Source of the DNA: Mesorhizobium_K sp040049215
GTDB taxonomy: Bacteria > Pseudomonadota > Alphaproteobacteria > Rhizobiales > Rhizobiaceae
Assembly: GCF_040049215.1 (NCBI RefSeq)
Contig: NZ_JBDZDN010000004.1
Span: 62,001 to 126,000, forward strand
Reading direction: 5' to 3'
Length of the DNA stretch: 64,000 nucleotides
Position 1 is the stretch's first letter; the number at the start of each line of letters is the position of its first letter. The translations under genes and the position numbers were made by a program. Of the stretch, positions 44,114 through 53,244 are shown in pieces. The notes under the pieces are model-generated. The model had not been told where the DNA came from. It saw only the letters and a list, made by a program, of their open reading frames with translations, and did no database searches.

Positions 44114-44548
44114 TCAGGCGGCGCGATCCCGATTCTTCTTGCCGGCCGTTGCCGCCGGGTTCCCGGCGTCGTCCGATTCCCGTTCGGTCGGCCAAACATA
44201 GGACTTTCGCCCGGCTTCGCCGAGTGCCTCCATGCCGACTGCTGACTTTTCCGGTTCCCTGAAGGCAGCGCCTACGGGCTTCGCCGCCTTGCCGATCCGC
44301 CTCGCGAGCGATCGGAACAACCGCGCGATCAGGCCCGGCCGGCGCGGAGCCGGCTCGGCACGGGAAAGGTCGACGTCCGGCAGCATGCCGCGGTGCGATC
44401 GGCGACGTGGACCGTAACCGCTCCTGTTCTGGCCCAGCGCCATTGCCCATGCGGCCAGACGCGCTTCATCCAGCCGGATCGGCTCGTCACAGTCGCGTAT
44501 CAAAAGTATGTGCGGACCACGCCGTCCGCGTTCGGGTCTGAAAAACAT
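44114..44548 (-). CDS. Conserved hypothetical protein, basic
   Basis: A 144-residue protein beginning MFFRPERGRRGPHILLIRD, then DEPIRLDEARLAAWAMALGQNR, an Arg/Pro-rich middle and a Lys/Arg/Ala-rich tail. No domain is recognised. A ribosome site (CCAAGGATTCTTGCG) precedes the ATG and the amino-acid composition of the N-terminal 40 residues looks protein-like, so I accept it as a gene. It lies upstream of the ABC exporter pair on the same strand. Confidence 0.55.
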   Translation of the reverse strand: MFFRPERGRRGPHILLIRDCDEPIRLDEARLAAWAMALGQNRSGYGPRRRSHRGMLPDVDLSRAEPAPRRPGLIARLFRSLARRIGKAAKPVGAAFREPEKSAVGMEALGEAGRKSYVWPTERESDDAGNPAATAGKKNRDRAA

Positions 44549-44714
44549 CGCAAGAATCCTTGGAGAACCTGGAAATGGTTTCCGGCGGAAATCGCGATCA
44601 GCTTCTTGATGGTATGTCTAAAGCGTCGAACCGATTCCGCCTTTAGGCGAAACCCCATCGGGTGGGGCGGTGGATATCTACGGTCATCATGAATTCCATA
44701 TCCGCCTCCGCTGG

Positions 44715-44742
44715 TTCGAGTTGACAATGGCGCCGCTATAAT
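44715..44742 (+). promoter_or_regulatory. Predicted trmL promoter
   Basis: A perfect TATAAT at 44737-44742 with TTCGAG at 44715-44720, 16 bases apart. Transcription would begin near 44749, leaving a 77-base leader before the trmL GTG. Confidence 0.5.
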
Positions 44743-44825
44743 CGCATTCCCCAGTGATCGCCACCCCGAAAGTCCGGACGCCGTCACTCTCCTGACAACT
44801 GTGGCCGTCATGCAACGCGCACCCG

Positions 44826-45290
44826 GTGAGCCGCTTGGCTTCGTTCCGCATCGCCCTCTACCAGCCTGATATTGCCGGCAACACCGGCACCATTCTGCGC
44901 ATGGCAGCCTGCCTCGGCGTCGCAGTCGACATCATCGAACCGGCCGGCTTCGACCTCTCCGACCGCAACCTCCGGCGGGCCGGCATGGATTATCTCGAAA
45001 TGGCGGCGCTGACCCGGCATGTCGACCTCGACCGCTTCGAGGAGTGGCGGCTCGCCGACGGACGCCGGCTGGTGCTGTTCTCGACCAGGTCTGGACAGGC
45101 CTACACCGACTTCGCCTTCGGCGGCAGCGATGTCCTCCTTTTCGGCCGCGAGTCCGCAGGCGTACCGGATCATGTTCACGGCCTGGCGGATGCGCGCCTG
45201 ACCATCCCGATGCCCGGCGGCGGCCGCAGCCTCAACCTCGCGCTCGCCGTTGCCATGGCGGCCGGCGAGGCGATGCGCCAGCTCGGCTAA
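44826..45290 (+). CDS. trmL: tRNA (cytidine/uridine-34-2'-O)-methyltransferase TrmL
   Basis: A 154-residue SPOUT methyltransferase acting on the wobble base of tRNA-Leu. Motifs: GNTGTILRMAACLG, LLFGRESAGVPDHVH and the knot end PMPGGGRSLNLALAVAM. The length is typical. The start is a GTG at 44826 (VSRLASFRIALYQPDIAGN). It is a single gene with its own promoter. Confidence 0.93.
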   Translation: MSRLASFRIALYQPDIAGNTGTILRMAACLGVAVDIIEPAGFDLSDRNLRRAGMDYLEMAALTRHVDLDRFEEWRLADGRRLVLFSTRSGQAYTDFAFGGSDVLLFGRESAGVPDHVHGLADARLTIPMPGGGRSLNLALAVAMAAGEAMRQLG

Positions 45291-45373
45291 GGTCGCATCG
45301 ATCTTCGCCTGCCCTTCGCGTCGTCGCATCGTCCGATCCTCCCGTTTGCATGTCGACGGTTGCCTTGCAAAAA

Positions 45374-45391
45374 CCTCAACTAAAGTCTAGG
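45374..45391 (+). promoter_or_regulatory. SoxR-box-like dyad in the soxR leader
   Basis: CCTCAACTAAAGTCTAGG, 18 bases with partial dyad symmetry (CCT..ACT..AGT..AGG, 12 of 18). The classic box is CCTCAAGTTAACTTGAGG; the left half matches well. It lies 15 bases before the soxR ATG, which suggests autoregulation. Confidence 0.5.
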
Positions 45392-45406
45392 TCAAGCGGT
45401 GTTTCC

Positions 45407-45850
45407 ATGCTGAAGGAACTTTCAGTCGGCGAAGTGGCCAAACGCAGCGGCGTCGCAGTGTCGGCGCTGCACTTCTACGAGCAGCGTGGGCTGATCCGGT
45501 CGAACCGCACCGGCGGCAACCAGCGCCGCTACGGCCGCGACGTGCTGCGCCGCATCGCCGTCATCCGCGTCGCGCAGGAGGTAGGCATTCCGCTCGCCGA
45601 GATTGCCACGACCCTCAATTCCCTGCCCGAAGGCCGCACCCCGACGCGCGACGACTGGGCAAAGCTCTCCACTGCATGGCGTGACGATCTCGACCGTCGC
45701 ATAGAACAGTTGCGGAAGCTGCGCGACGGTCTGACCGACTGCATTGGCTGCGGCTGCATGTCGATCGATGTCTGCCCGCTGCGCAATCCAGAGGACCGGC
45801 TCGGCAGACGAGGCCCGGGAGCAAGGCGGCTGATGGCGTCAGGGAGCTAG
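45407..45850 (+). CDS. soxR: Redox-sensitive transcriptional activator SoxR
   Basis: A 147-residue MerR-family sensor with a [2Fe-2S] cluster. The helix-turn-helix runs LSVGEVAKRSGVAVSALHFY; the cluster cysteines are C112, C115, C117 and C123 in CIGCGCMSIDVC. It senses redox-cycling drugs or superoxide and activates efflux or oxidative-stress genes. The ATG at 45407 is favoured over one at 45350 because a SoxR-box-like dyad lies between. No soxS, as expected outside enterics. Confidence 0.93.
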   Translation: MLKELSVGEVAKRSGVAVSALHFYEQRGLIRSNRTGGNQRRYGRDVLRRIAVIRVAQEVGIPLAEIATTLNSLPEGRTPTRDDWAKLSTAWRDDLDRRIEQLRKLRDGLTDCIGCGCMSIDVCPLRNPEDRLGRRGPGARRLMASGS

Positions 45851-45900
45851 GGTTGTTGAGAAAGGCAGTCAGGCCGGCCTCACGCGAATATCGACGGAGC

Positions 45901-46158
45901 CTAATCCGCCGCCGGCAGCCTGCGGATGGTAAACTCGATCACGTCGCCCGGCCGCTCGAACCAGCTTTCGATCTCGGTCCAGTAGGCCTGTTTCGGCCAG
46001 CGGTCGAACCATTCCCTGGCCTTGTCGCGAGCATCGGTCCTGGGCAGCACGAATGTTTCGCGCAAAAAGCCGTCACGCGGATTCAGCGCGCGTTCGGCGC
46101 GGGAGCGGTCGAGCCGCTTCTTCAGGCCGTCGAGCGGCGGTCTGGCCGGGGTACGCAT
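45901..46158 (-). CDS. Conserved hypothetical protein
   Basis: An 85-residue protein: LRETFVLPRTDARDKAREWF, RWPKQAYWTEIESWF and IEFTIRRLPAAD. No named domain is recognised, though the pattern recurs in rhizobial genomes. GGTCAAGGAGTTCGTGC precedes the ATG at 46158, which supports a real gene. It is convergent with soxR and divergent from hemF. Confidence 0.6.
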   Translation of the reverse strand: MRTPARPPLDGLKKRLDRSRAERALNPRDGFLRETFVLPRTDARDKAREWFDRWPKQAYWTEIESWFERPGDVIEFTIRRLPAAD

Positions 46159-46269
46159 GCACGAACTCCTTGACCCATCCACATAACAGATTAGGGATCG
46201 CCCGAAAAAATACGAGTCCTCAAATCACAAGTCTCCATCCCTCCCCGCGCAATAGAGAGCCGCGTCCGC

Positions 46270-47184
46270 ATGGAACGACCAGACATACCGGCCGGCCTGC
46301 CCGCCGACATCGAGGACAAGAAGAGCACCGCCCGCGGCTGGTTCGAGGCGCTCCGCGACACGATCTGCGCCGGCTTCGAGAGGATAGAGGACGACGTCAC
46401 CGGCCCGCACGCGTCGCAGGCTGCCGGCCGCTTCGAGCGCACGCCCTGGCTGCGGGATGGCGGCAGTGGTGGCGGCGGGACCATGTCGATCATGCATGGC
46501 CGCGTCTTCGAGAAGGTCGGCGTCCACACCTCGACCGTTTTCGGCGAGTTCTCGCCCGAGTTCCGCAAGCAGATGCCCGGCGCCGAGGAAGACCCGCGCT
46601 TCTGGGCGTCGGGTATCTCGCTGATCGCGCACCCCTGGAACCCCAACGTGCCGGCTGTTCACATGAACACGCGTTTGGTCGTCACCTCGCGCTGGTGGTT
46701 CGGCGGCGGCGCCGACCTGACGCCCGTGCTTGACCGCCGCCGCACCCGGGACGATCCCGACGCGGTGGAGTTCCACGCCGCCATGCGCGAGAGCTGCGAA
46801 CGGCACGCCGAAGTCGCCGACTATCCGCGCCTGAAGGCCTGGTGCGACGAGTACTTCTTCCTCCCCCACCGCAACGAGCCGCGCGGCATAGGCGGCACGT
46901 TCTTCGACTGGCAGCACTCGCCGCCGGAAAAGGGCGGCTGGGAGGCGGATTTCGCGTTCGTGCAGGATGTCGGCCGGTCGTTCCTTGCGATCTACGACAC
47001 CCTCGTGCGCCGCAACTTCAACAATGACTGGAGCGAGGCCGACCGCGAGGAGCAGCTCGTCCGCCGCGGCCGCTACGCCGAATTCAACCTTCTCTACGAT
47101 CGCGGCACGATCTTCGGCCTGAGGACCGGCGGCAACGTCGCCTCCATCCTCTCAAGCCTGCCGCCCGCGGTGAAATGGCCCTGA
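46270..47184 (+). CDS. hemF: Oxygen-dependent coproporphyrinogen-III oxidase
   Basis: A 304-residue haem-synthesis enzyme that decarboxylates coproporphyrinogen III to protoporphyrinogen IX using O2. Conserved segments: GVHTSTVFGEFSPEF, WFGGGADLTPV, CDEYFFLPHRNEPRGIGGTF cut at residues 194-213, and LYDRGTIFGL. The length is normal. The start at 46270 is an ATG. Its presence near petABC is compatible with respiratory demand but they are not an operon. Confidence 0.96.
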   Translation: MERPDIPAGLPADIEDKKSTARGWFEALRDTICAGFERIEDDVTGPHASQAAGRFERTPWLRDGGSGGGGTMSIMHGRVFEKVGVHTSTVFGEFSPEFRKQMPGAEEDPRFWASGISLIAHPWNPNVPAVHMNTRLVVTSRWWFGGGADLTPVLDRRRTRDDPDAVEFHAAMRESCERHAEVADYPRLKAWCDEYFFLPHRNEPRGIGGTFFDWQHSPPEKGGWEADFAFVQDVGRSFLAIYDTLVRRNFNNDWSEADREEQLVRRGRYAEFNLLYDRGTIFGLRTGGNVASILSSLPPAVKWP

Positions 47185-47301
47185 AGTGGCCCCCCCTCGC
47201 ATTGACGCGATGGCCGCCAGCGTTTAGGGGATGCGCTATTGTCGACGCGCGGCCAGATCAAGCAGCCCGCCGCCTCCGACAGCCCCAGAAGAAAGTACTC
47301 C

Positions 47302-49068
47302 GTGACGATCCTCACGAAAATTGTTCCGGCATTGGCCGGGGCGCTTGCGGCGCGTGGCTACGAGACGCTGACCGCTGTCCAGACGGCCGTCCTTGCGCCG
47401 GAAGCCGCCGGCGTCGACCTTTTGGTCTCCGCCCAGACCGGCTCCGGCAAGACCGTCGCATTCGGCATCGCAATCGCGCCGACCCTGCTTGGCGGCGAGA
47501 ACCGCTTCGACAATGCCGGCGCGCCGCGTGCCTTGATCATCGCACCGACGCGCGAACTCGCCATACAGGTCCGCCGCGAATTCGAATGGCTCTACAAGGA
47601 CACCGGCGCGCGCATCGGCTCCTGCGTCGGCGGCATGGACATGCGCCAGGAGCGCCGCGCGCTGGAACAGGGAGTGCATATCGTCGTTGGCACGCCCGGC
47701 CGGCTGCGCGACCACATCACGCGCGGCTCGCTTGATATCTCGCAATTGCGCGCCGTCGTCCTCGACGAGGCCGACGAGATGCTTGACCTCGGCTTTCGCG
47801 AGGATCTCGAATTCATCCTCGCCGCAGCGCCTGCCGAAAGGCGTACGCTGATGTTTTCCGCGACGGTGCCCAAACCCATTGCGATCCTTGCAAAGCGCTT
47901 CCAGCGCAACGCCTTGCGCATCACCGCATCGGGCGAAAGCGACCAGCACGACGACATCGAGTACCGCACCATCCTGGTCGCGCCTGCGGAGCGCGAGAAC
48001 GCCATCATCAATTCCCTGCTCTATTTCGACGCGCAGAACGCGCTCGTCTTCTGCGCCACGCGCGACGCCGTCCGCCATCTTGCCAGCCGTCTCGCCAATC
48101 GCGGCTTTTCCGTCGTTTCGCTGTCGGGCGAACTCAGCCAGGCCGAACGCACCAATGCTCTGCAGGCGATGCGCGATGGACGCGCGAGGGTATGCGTGGC
48201 GACTGACGTGGCGGCGCGCGGCATCGATCTGCCCAATCTGGACCTGGTCATTCACGCCGATCTGCCGAGCAATCCGGAGACCCTCCTGCATCGCAGCGGC
48301 CGGACCGGCCGCGCGGGCCGCAAGGGCATCTGCGCGCTGATCGTGCCATTCCACCGCCGCGGCAGCGCCTCGCGCCTGTTGAAACTGGCAAAGCTTGAGG
48401 CAACCTCCCAACCCGCACCCGGCCCGGCCGAGATCGACAGAAAGAACCGCGAGCGAATCCTGGCCGATCCGTCCTTGTCCGAGGCGGCCGGCGACGATGA
48501 AACCGGTTTCGCTCGCGAACTCCTCGCCGCCTTCAGCGCAGAACAGATCGCAGTGGCGTTCCTGCGCCAGCAGCTTGCATCGCGGCCGGCGGCTGAAGAA
48601 CTCTCCGAAGCGCGGGCCCCGGTCTTCGACCCCGCCAAGGGCGAGCGGCCGGACGCACGCTTCGAGAACGGCGTCTGGTTCTCGATATCGGTCGGCAGAA
48701 AACACCGGGCGGAACCGCGCTGGCTTCTGCCGCTGATCTGCAAGGCTGGACACGTCACAAAGCGCGAGATCGGATCGATCCGCATCCTCGACACCGAGTC
48801 CCGTTTCGAGATCATCGCAGACCGGGCGGAGGGCTTCGCGGCTGCCGTGCTGCAGCACGGAACCGGTGAAAAGGGTGTGGTCATCCAGCGCGCTGACGAC
48901 AGCGCAAAAACCGAGACGCCGGCCGGCGCCTGGGCGAAGAAGCCGCATCGCAAGGGGCCAACGAGCCGTGCGCCGAAGCCCGGCCCAGACGGCCCGCCGA
49001 AAGATCGGCCCCAAGAGAAGTTCAAACCGAAAAAATTCAAGCCGAAGAAGCGCCCAGCCAGGGCATAA
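47302..49068 (+). CDS. DEAD-box RNA helicase with DbpA-like RNA-binding domain
   Basis: A 588-residue helicase. Q motif YETLTAVQTAVL, Walker A AQTGSGKT, DEAD box VVLDEADEMLDLG, SAT in LMFSATVP, and HRSGRTGRAGRKG. Residues about 430-510 resemble the DbpA/CsdA RNA-binding domain, and the last 60 residues are Lys/Pro-rich. Such helicases act in ribosome assembly or cold-shock RNA remodelling. Two starts are possible: TTG at 47239 and GTG at 47302; the second is preferred because homologous helicases begin near TILTKIVPAL. Confidence 0.92.
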   Translation: MTILTKIVPALAGALAARGYETLTAVQTAVLAPEAAGVDLLVSAQTGSGKTVAFGIAIAPTLLGGENRFDNAGAPRALIIAPTRELAIQVRREFEWLYKDTGARIGSCVGGMDMRQERRALEQGVHIVVGTPGRLRDHITRGSLDISQLRAVVLDEADEMLDLGFREDLEFILAAAPAERRTLMFSATVPKPIAILAKRFQRNALRITASGESDQHDDIEYRTILVAPAERENAIINSLLYFDAQNALVFCATRDAVRHLASRLANRGFSVVSLSGELSQAERTNALQAMRDGRARVCVATDVAARGIDLPNLDLVIHADLPSNPETLLHRSGRTGRAGRKGICALIVPFHRRGSASRLLKLAKLEATSQPAPGPAEIDRKNRERILADPSLSEAAGDDETGFARELLAAFSAEQIAVAFLRQQLASRPAAEELSEARAPVFDPAKGERPDARFENGVWFSISVGRKHRAEPRWLLPLICKAGHVTKREIGSIRILDTESRFEIIADRAEGFAAAVLQHGTGEKGVVIQRADDSAKTETPAGAWAKKPHRKGPTSRAPKPGPDGPPKDRPQEKFKPKKFKPKKRPARA

Positions 49069-49339
49069 CGGTTCGTCGCTACGCCGAGAGATGCCTTGCG
49101 GCGGACAGCCGCCATCGCCTCTGCCACGATCGTGCCGCAAAGCCGGAAATTGGTGTCGGCAGCAAGGTAGGACGGACGAGGCCCGCATTCCAGCCTTCAG
49201 GCGGTCTTGGGCAACCTCTTGCCCCATTCCGTGTTATGGTTCTCCTTGGAGCGTCGAACCGATAAATGCCAATCGGTTTTCGGAAATCGATGCTCGATAA
49301 CTGGCGACAGCAAGAAACAACAAGAAAAGGAGGAAACCG

Positions 49340-49525
49340 ATGAAGGAATTCCATTGCGGTTCCCTGGTACCGGGCTGCGACTGGCATACGCGCCACGAGG
49401 AAGAGGCCGAGATCATGCGCCGCGCCGCCGAGCATATACGTCACACGCATGGCGAGACGGTGATTCGCGAGACGATGATCGAAGCCATCCGCTCCCGCAT
49501 CGAGAAAGTCCGCCACGCGGCCTGA
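49340..49525 (+). CDS. DUF1059 family protein
   Basis: A 61-residue protein: MKEFHCGSLVPGCDWHTRH, then EEAEIMRRAAEHIRHTHG. This is DUF1059, a short family with two cysteines and several histidines, possibly metal binding; function unknown. A strong ribosome site, AAAAGGAGGAAACCG, precedes the ATG, so despite its size this is a real gene. It converges with the CCA-transferase-type gene at 49538. Confidence 0.88.
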   Translation: MKEFHCGSLVPGCDWHTRHEEEAEIMRRAAEHIRHTHGETVIRETMIEAIRSRIEKVRHAA

Positions 49526-49537
49526 TTCAAGCTTGAT

Positions 49538-50797
49538 TCAGGGCAGGCCAGCAGCGGCGCGTTCCAGCAACGCGCCGCTGTCGAGCCCGAATCCGGACTC
49601 GACCCACTCCTCTTCCAGCCGCTTCAGGAGCTTTCCCATGTCCGGCCCGGCTGGCATGCCGAGCGCCTGAAGGTCGGCGCCCTTGAGCGGGAATGTCGGC
49701 GTCGTCCATTTCTCGGCGAATTTCAGCAGCCGCGAGTAGCCGCCGGCTTCGACCAGCGCGCCGTCGTTCTCGACTGCCCGGCTCCGGGCCGAGGCCAGCG
49801 AAAGCCGCAACCGGTCGACGATGGGCTGACGCCCGGCGCGGTAGAGCGTCTTCCCCAAATCGCTTTCGGCGCAATCAGGCTTGAGTTTCGGCGCCCGCGC
49901 CCAGGATCGCAGCCGCTCGGCCTCCGCATTCGACAGCTTCAGCCGCTCGGCCAGCACCCGCACCCGCTCCGCGTCCGGTGGCACGACCGCTTCGAGCCTC
50001 AGCATCGGATCGACCTCCCAGCCGAGATCGCGCTCGGCAGCAACCAGCCCGTGGATCGCGTCCATGCCCCATTTCTCGCTTTCGGGCAGCGCCTTTGTCA
50101 GCACGCCGGCTTGCCGCATCCACAGCAGCGTCCGCGACGGATCGCGGGCCGCGAGCAGTTTCTTGAGTTCCGCCCAGACGCGCTCCGCCGACAGTTGGTC
50201 GAGCCCGTCCTTCAGCCTGGCGCAGGCCTTCAGCCCCTCCGCGTCCGGGCGGCCGGAGCCGTACCAGGCGAAGAAGCGGAAGAAGCGCAGGATGCGCAGA
50301 TAGTCTTCGCGGATGCGTGTCTCTGCGTCGCCGATGAAGCGCAGCGTCCGGCTTTCAAGATCGGCCAGCCCCCCGACGAAATCCACGATCGTTCCATCCG
50401 CCTCGGCATAGAGCGCGTTGATGGTGAAGTCGCGCCGTTCCGCGTCGGCCTTCCAGTCGCGGCCGAACACGACCCGTGCCCGCCGCCCGTCCGTCTCGAC
50501 ATCGGCGCGCAGCGTCGTGACCTCGTGCCCCGCGCCGCCAGCGATGACCGTCACCGTGCCGTGCTCGATTCCGGTCGGGACCACCTTGAAGCCCGCCGCC
50601 TTTGCGCGGCGGATCGTCTCCTCGGGCGTCGTGGTCGTGGCGATATCCACGTCCGCCACCGCTTGGCCGAGCAGCGCATTGCGCACCGCGCCACCGGCGA
50701 TCCGAGCCTCATCGCCGCCGGCGTTGAGCGCCGCCAGCAGGCGCTGCAGATCCGCATCCTGCAGCCAACCGGCGCCGGCGATCGAAGCGCCGCTCAC
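49538..50797 (-). CDS. CCA-adding enzyme / poly(A) polymerase family nucleotidyltransferase
   Basis: A 419-residue class II tRNA nucleotidyltransferase-type protein. Motifs: IAGGAVRNALLG, the catalytic VADVDIATTT, DAERRDFTINALYAEADG, and EDYLRILRFFRFFAWYG. Class II enzymes finish the tRNA CCA end or add poly(A); the substrate is best tested by complementation. The start is a GTG at 50797 overlapping the Nudix gene stop by 4 bases (GTGA). Confidence 0.9.
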   Translation of the reverse strand: MSGASIAGAGWLQDADLQRLLAALNAGGDEARIAGGAVRNALLGQAVADVDIATTTTPEETIRRAKAAGFKVVPTGIEHGTVTVIAGGAGHEVTTLRADVETDGRRARVVFGRDWKADAERRDFTINALYAEADGTIVDFVGGLADLESRTLRFIGDAETRIREDYLRILRFFRFFAWYGSGRPDAEGLKACARLKDGLDQLSAERVWAELKKLLAARDPSRTLLWMRQAGVLTKALPESEKWGMDAIHGLVAAERDLGWEVDPMLRLEAVVPPDAERVRVLAERLKLSNAEAERLRSWARAPKLKPDCAESDLGKTLYRAGRQPIVDRLRLSLASARSRAVENDGALVEAGGYSRLLKFAEKWTTPTFPLKGADLQALGMPAGPDMGKLLKRLEEEWVESGFGLDSGALLERAAAGLP

Positions 50798-51429
50798 AGA
50801 TAGAGTCTTTCGTAGAGCGTGCGGATGATGCCCGCGGTCACGCCCCAGATGCGCTGATCGCCATAGGGCATGTCGTAGAACACCCAGAGCTGCTTGTTAA
50901 ACTCGCGGCTGTTCTGCGTGTGGTTGGCCGGGTCCATCAGGAAGCGCAGCGGCACCTCGAAGGCCGCATCCACCTCGTGTTCGTTGATCGACAACTTGAA
51001 GCCCGGCCTGACGATCGAAAGCACCGGCGCGATGCGGTAGCCGCTGCCCGACACATAGTCCGGCATCCGCCCGATGATCTCGACATGGCTGGCGTCCAGT
51101 CCGATCTCCTCCTGCGCCTCGCGCAGCGCCGCCGCCTCGGGCGAGACGTCGGTCGGATCGATGCGCCCGCCCGGAAAGGCCACCTGCCCCGAATGGCTGG
51201 TCAGCTTCTCCGCCCGCTTGGTCAGGATGACAGTCGCTTCCGTGCCATGGTCGACCACGGGAATGAGCACAGCCGCATCGCGCAACTGCCTCGGTTCAGC
51301 GACGCGCGGATGACCGGGATTGAAGCTGTGGTCGCCATAGTCGAAATCCTCGTGCGGTCCGCGATCGATCGCGACGCGCAGGCGGAAATCCTCGGCCGAG
51401 AATAGCGCGGTCTTCAGGTCGCCCATCAT
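50794..51429 (-). CDS. Nudix hydrolase, CoA pyrophosphatase type
   Basis: A 211-residue Nudix protein. The Nudix box runs GGRIDPTDVSPEAAALREAQ followed by EEIGL (GX5EX7REUXEEXGU), preceded by LTKRAEKLTSHSGQVAFPGG, the UPF0035/NudL signature of CoA diphosphatases. It would cleave CoA or acyl-CoA to 3',5'-ADP and phosphopantetheine. It overlaps both neighbours by 4 bases, so the three genes form one operon. Confidence 0.88.
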   Translation of the reverse strand: MMGDLKTALFSAEDFRLRVAIDRGPHEDFDYGDHSFNPGHPRVAEPRQLRDAAVLIPVVDHGTEATVILTKRAEKLTSHSGQVAFPGGRIDPTDVSPEAAALREAQEEIGLDASHVEIIGRMPDYVSGSGYRIAPVLSIVRPGFKLSINEHEVDAAFEVPLRFLMDPANHTQNSREFNKQLWVFYDMPYGDQRIWGVTAGIIRTLYERLYL

Positions 51430-52055
51430 GCGGAAAGCCGCTTTAGTCTTTCGGCCGGCATGATCGGATAGGTCACGCCATTGGAGCGTACCGCAAACAT
51501 CGTGCGGCCACCGACCTCGATCTCCTCGCCATGCCCGACGAGTTCGTACATGACCGGCCGCGCCACGAGCGCCTCCAGGCGCCCGCGCACCAGCACATAG
51601 GGCTTCAGTCCGCCCGTCTTGACCTCGTCGACGAAGCGCAGCGGGTGCTGCGGCCCGGCCTCGACCACGTCGCCGACATTGGTCCGGAAGGTGATCGCTT
51701 GGTCGTCGCCGGCACCCGACACATTCATCTCCACCGCCACGAACGGCGCGTCGACCACCCTGATTCCGACTTTCTCCACCGGCGTTACCAGATAGGTCTT
51801 GCCATCCGCGTCCTTGCGCAGGACGGTCGAGAAGAGCTGCACAAGCGGCATCCGGCCTATCGGGGTGCCGAGATAGAACCAGGTGCCGTCAGCCCTGATC
51901 TCCATGTCGAGGTCGCCGCAGAAGTCGGGGTTCCAGCGTTCGACCGGCGGCAGGCCCTTACCGGCACGGGAAGCGCGCGAGATCAGCGCCGACAGCCCGG
52001 CCGTGTCCGCGGCGGCTGCCAGACCGGTTTGGGAAGAATTGTTCTGATCGGCCAT
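51426..52055 (-). CDS. DUF1285 family protein
   Basis: A 209-residue protein of DUF1285: VERWNPDFCGDLDMEIRADGTWFY (over residues 38-61), PIGRMPLVQLFSTVLRKDADG and MYELVGHGEEIEVGG. The family has a structural-genomics fold but no known activity. Its stop overlaps the Nudix start (ATGA), so it leads a three-gene operon with a CCA-transferase-like enzyme. The ATG at 52055 is preferred to a GTG at 52061. Confidence 0.85.
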   Translation of the reverse strand: MADQNNSSQTGLAAAADTAGLSALISRASRAGKGLPPVERWNPDFCGDLDMEIRADGTWFYLGTPIGRMPLVQLFSTVLRKDADGKTYLVTPVEKVGIRVVDAPFVAVEMNVSGAGDDQAITFRTNVGDVVEAGPQHPLRFVDEVKTGGLKPYVLVRGRLEALVARPVMYELVGHGEEIEVGGRTMFAVRSNGVTYPIMPAERLKRLSA

Positions 52056-52205
52056 GGTCACGAAATAGTCACTGTTGTTCCGCTTGTCAGCCGGGGTGAG
52101 TGATTTAAGTTCAGCCTATTAGCGCCGCCAAGCATCGAGTCGCCGCGGTGCGAAGGCGTTTTCCGGCTAAACTGACGTGCCTCCGGACAGACCCAGGAAC
52201 TCCGC

Positions 52206-53213
52206 ATGAGCATCATGATCAAGCAGACCCCGCTGAGCGAGCAGGAGATGGTCGCGGAGGCCGAAAAGGCCCTGGCAGACATTTCCCGCATCAGGCAGGG
52301 CGTCGGCAAGGTCATCTTCGGACAGGAAAGCGTGGTCGAGCGCACGCTCGTTGCCCTACTCGCCGGAGGACACGCGCTGCTGGTCGGCGTTCCCGGTCTC
52401 GCCAAGACAAAGCTGGTCGAGACGCTCGGCATCGTGCTCGGCCTCGACGCCCGTCGCATCCAGTTCACGCCCGACCTGATGCCGTCCGACATTCTCGGCT
52501 CCGAGGTGATGGAGCAGGACGAGCATGGAAAGCGCTCCTTCCGCTTCATCTCGGGTCCGATTTTCGCCCAGCTCCTGATGGCCGACGAGATCAACCGCGC
52601 GAGCCCGCGCACCCAGTCGGCGCTGCTTCAGTCGATGCAGGAATATCACGTCACGGTCGCCGGCGCGCGCCACGACCTGCCCTCGCCCTTCCATGTGCTG
52701 GCGACCCAGAATCCGCTCGAGCAGGAAGGCACCTACCCGCTGCCGGAAGCGCAGCTCGACCGTTTCTTAATGCAGATCGACATTCTCTATCCCGAAATCG
52801 ATGCAGAGCGGCGCATCCTCATCGAAACAACCGGCGTCGAGGACGGCAAGGCCGAGAACGTCCTCAACCCTGTCCGGCTGAAGGAGATACAGACCCTCAT
52901 CCGCCGCATGCCCGTGCCCGAAAGCGTCGTCGAGGCGATCCTGAAGCTCGTCCGCTCCGCCCGCCCCGGCCAGGGCAATGCCGAGACCGACAAGAACGTC
53001 GCCTGGGGTCCCGGCCCGCGCGCTAGTCAGGCGCTCACGCTTTGCGCCCGCGCTCGCGCTCTCTACGACGGGCGTCTGGCGCCGTCGATCGACGACATCC
53101 ATGCGCTCGCCGAGCCGGTCCTCCAGCACCGCATGGCGCTTACCTTCGCCGCCCGCGCCGAAGGCATGACCGTCCGCGACGTCGTGGCGAAGCTGGTCAA
53201 AGCGCAGGGGTGA
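52206..53213 (+). CDS. MoxR-family AAA ATPase
   Basis: A 335-residue AAA+ protein of the MoxR branch. Walker A is GVPGLAKTKLVETL, Walker B LLMADEINRA, sensor 1 ATQNPLEQEGTYPLPEAQLD, and the C-terminal lid helices follow. MoxR proteins act as chaperones that activate or assemble a VWA-domain or DUF58 partner. It is the first gene of the operon 52.2-59.1 kb and is divergent from DUF1285 with 150 bases between. Confidence 0.95.
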   Translation: MSIMIKQTPLSEQEMVAEAEKALADISRIRQGVGKVIFGQESVVERTLVALLAGGHALLVGVPGLAKTKLVETLGIVLGLDARRIQFTPDLMPSDILGSEVMEQDEHGKRSFRFISGPIFAQLLMADEINRASPRTQSALLQSMQEYHVTVAGARHDLPSPFHVLATQNPLEQEGTYPLPEAQLDRFLMQIDILYPEIDAERRILIETTGVEDGKAENVLNPVRLKEIQTLIRRMPVPESVVEAILKLVRSARPGQGNAETDKNVAWGPGPRASQALTLCARARALYDGRLAPSIDDIHALAEPVLQHRMALTFAARAEGMTVRDVVAKLVKAQG

Positions 53214-53244
53214 CGGTGGCCGTCCTCTCGCCGAGGAAGATGTG

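Noticed and set aside
44721..44742. TTGACA plus TATAAT as a trmL promoter
   Set aside because: They are only 10 bases apart, too close for sigma-70; the TTCGAG hexamer 16 bases before TATAAT fits better.
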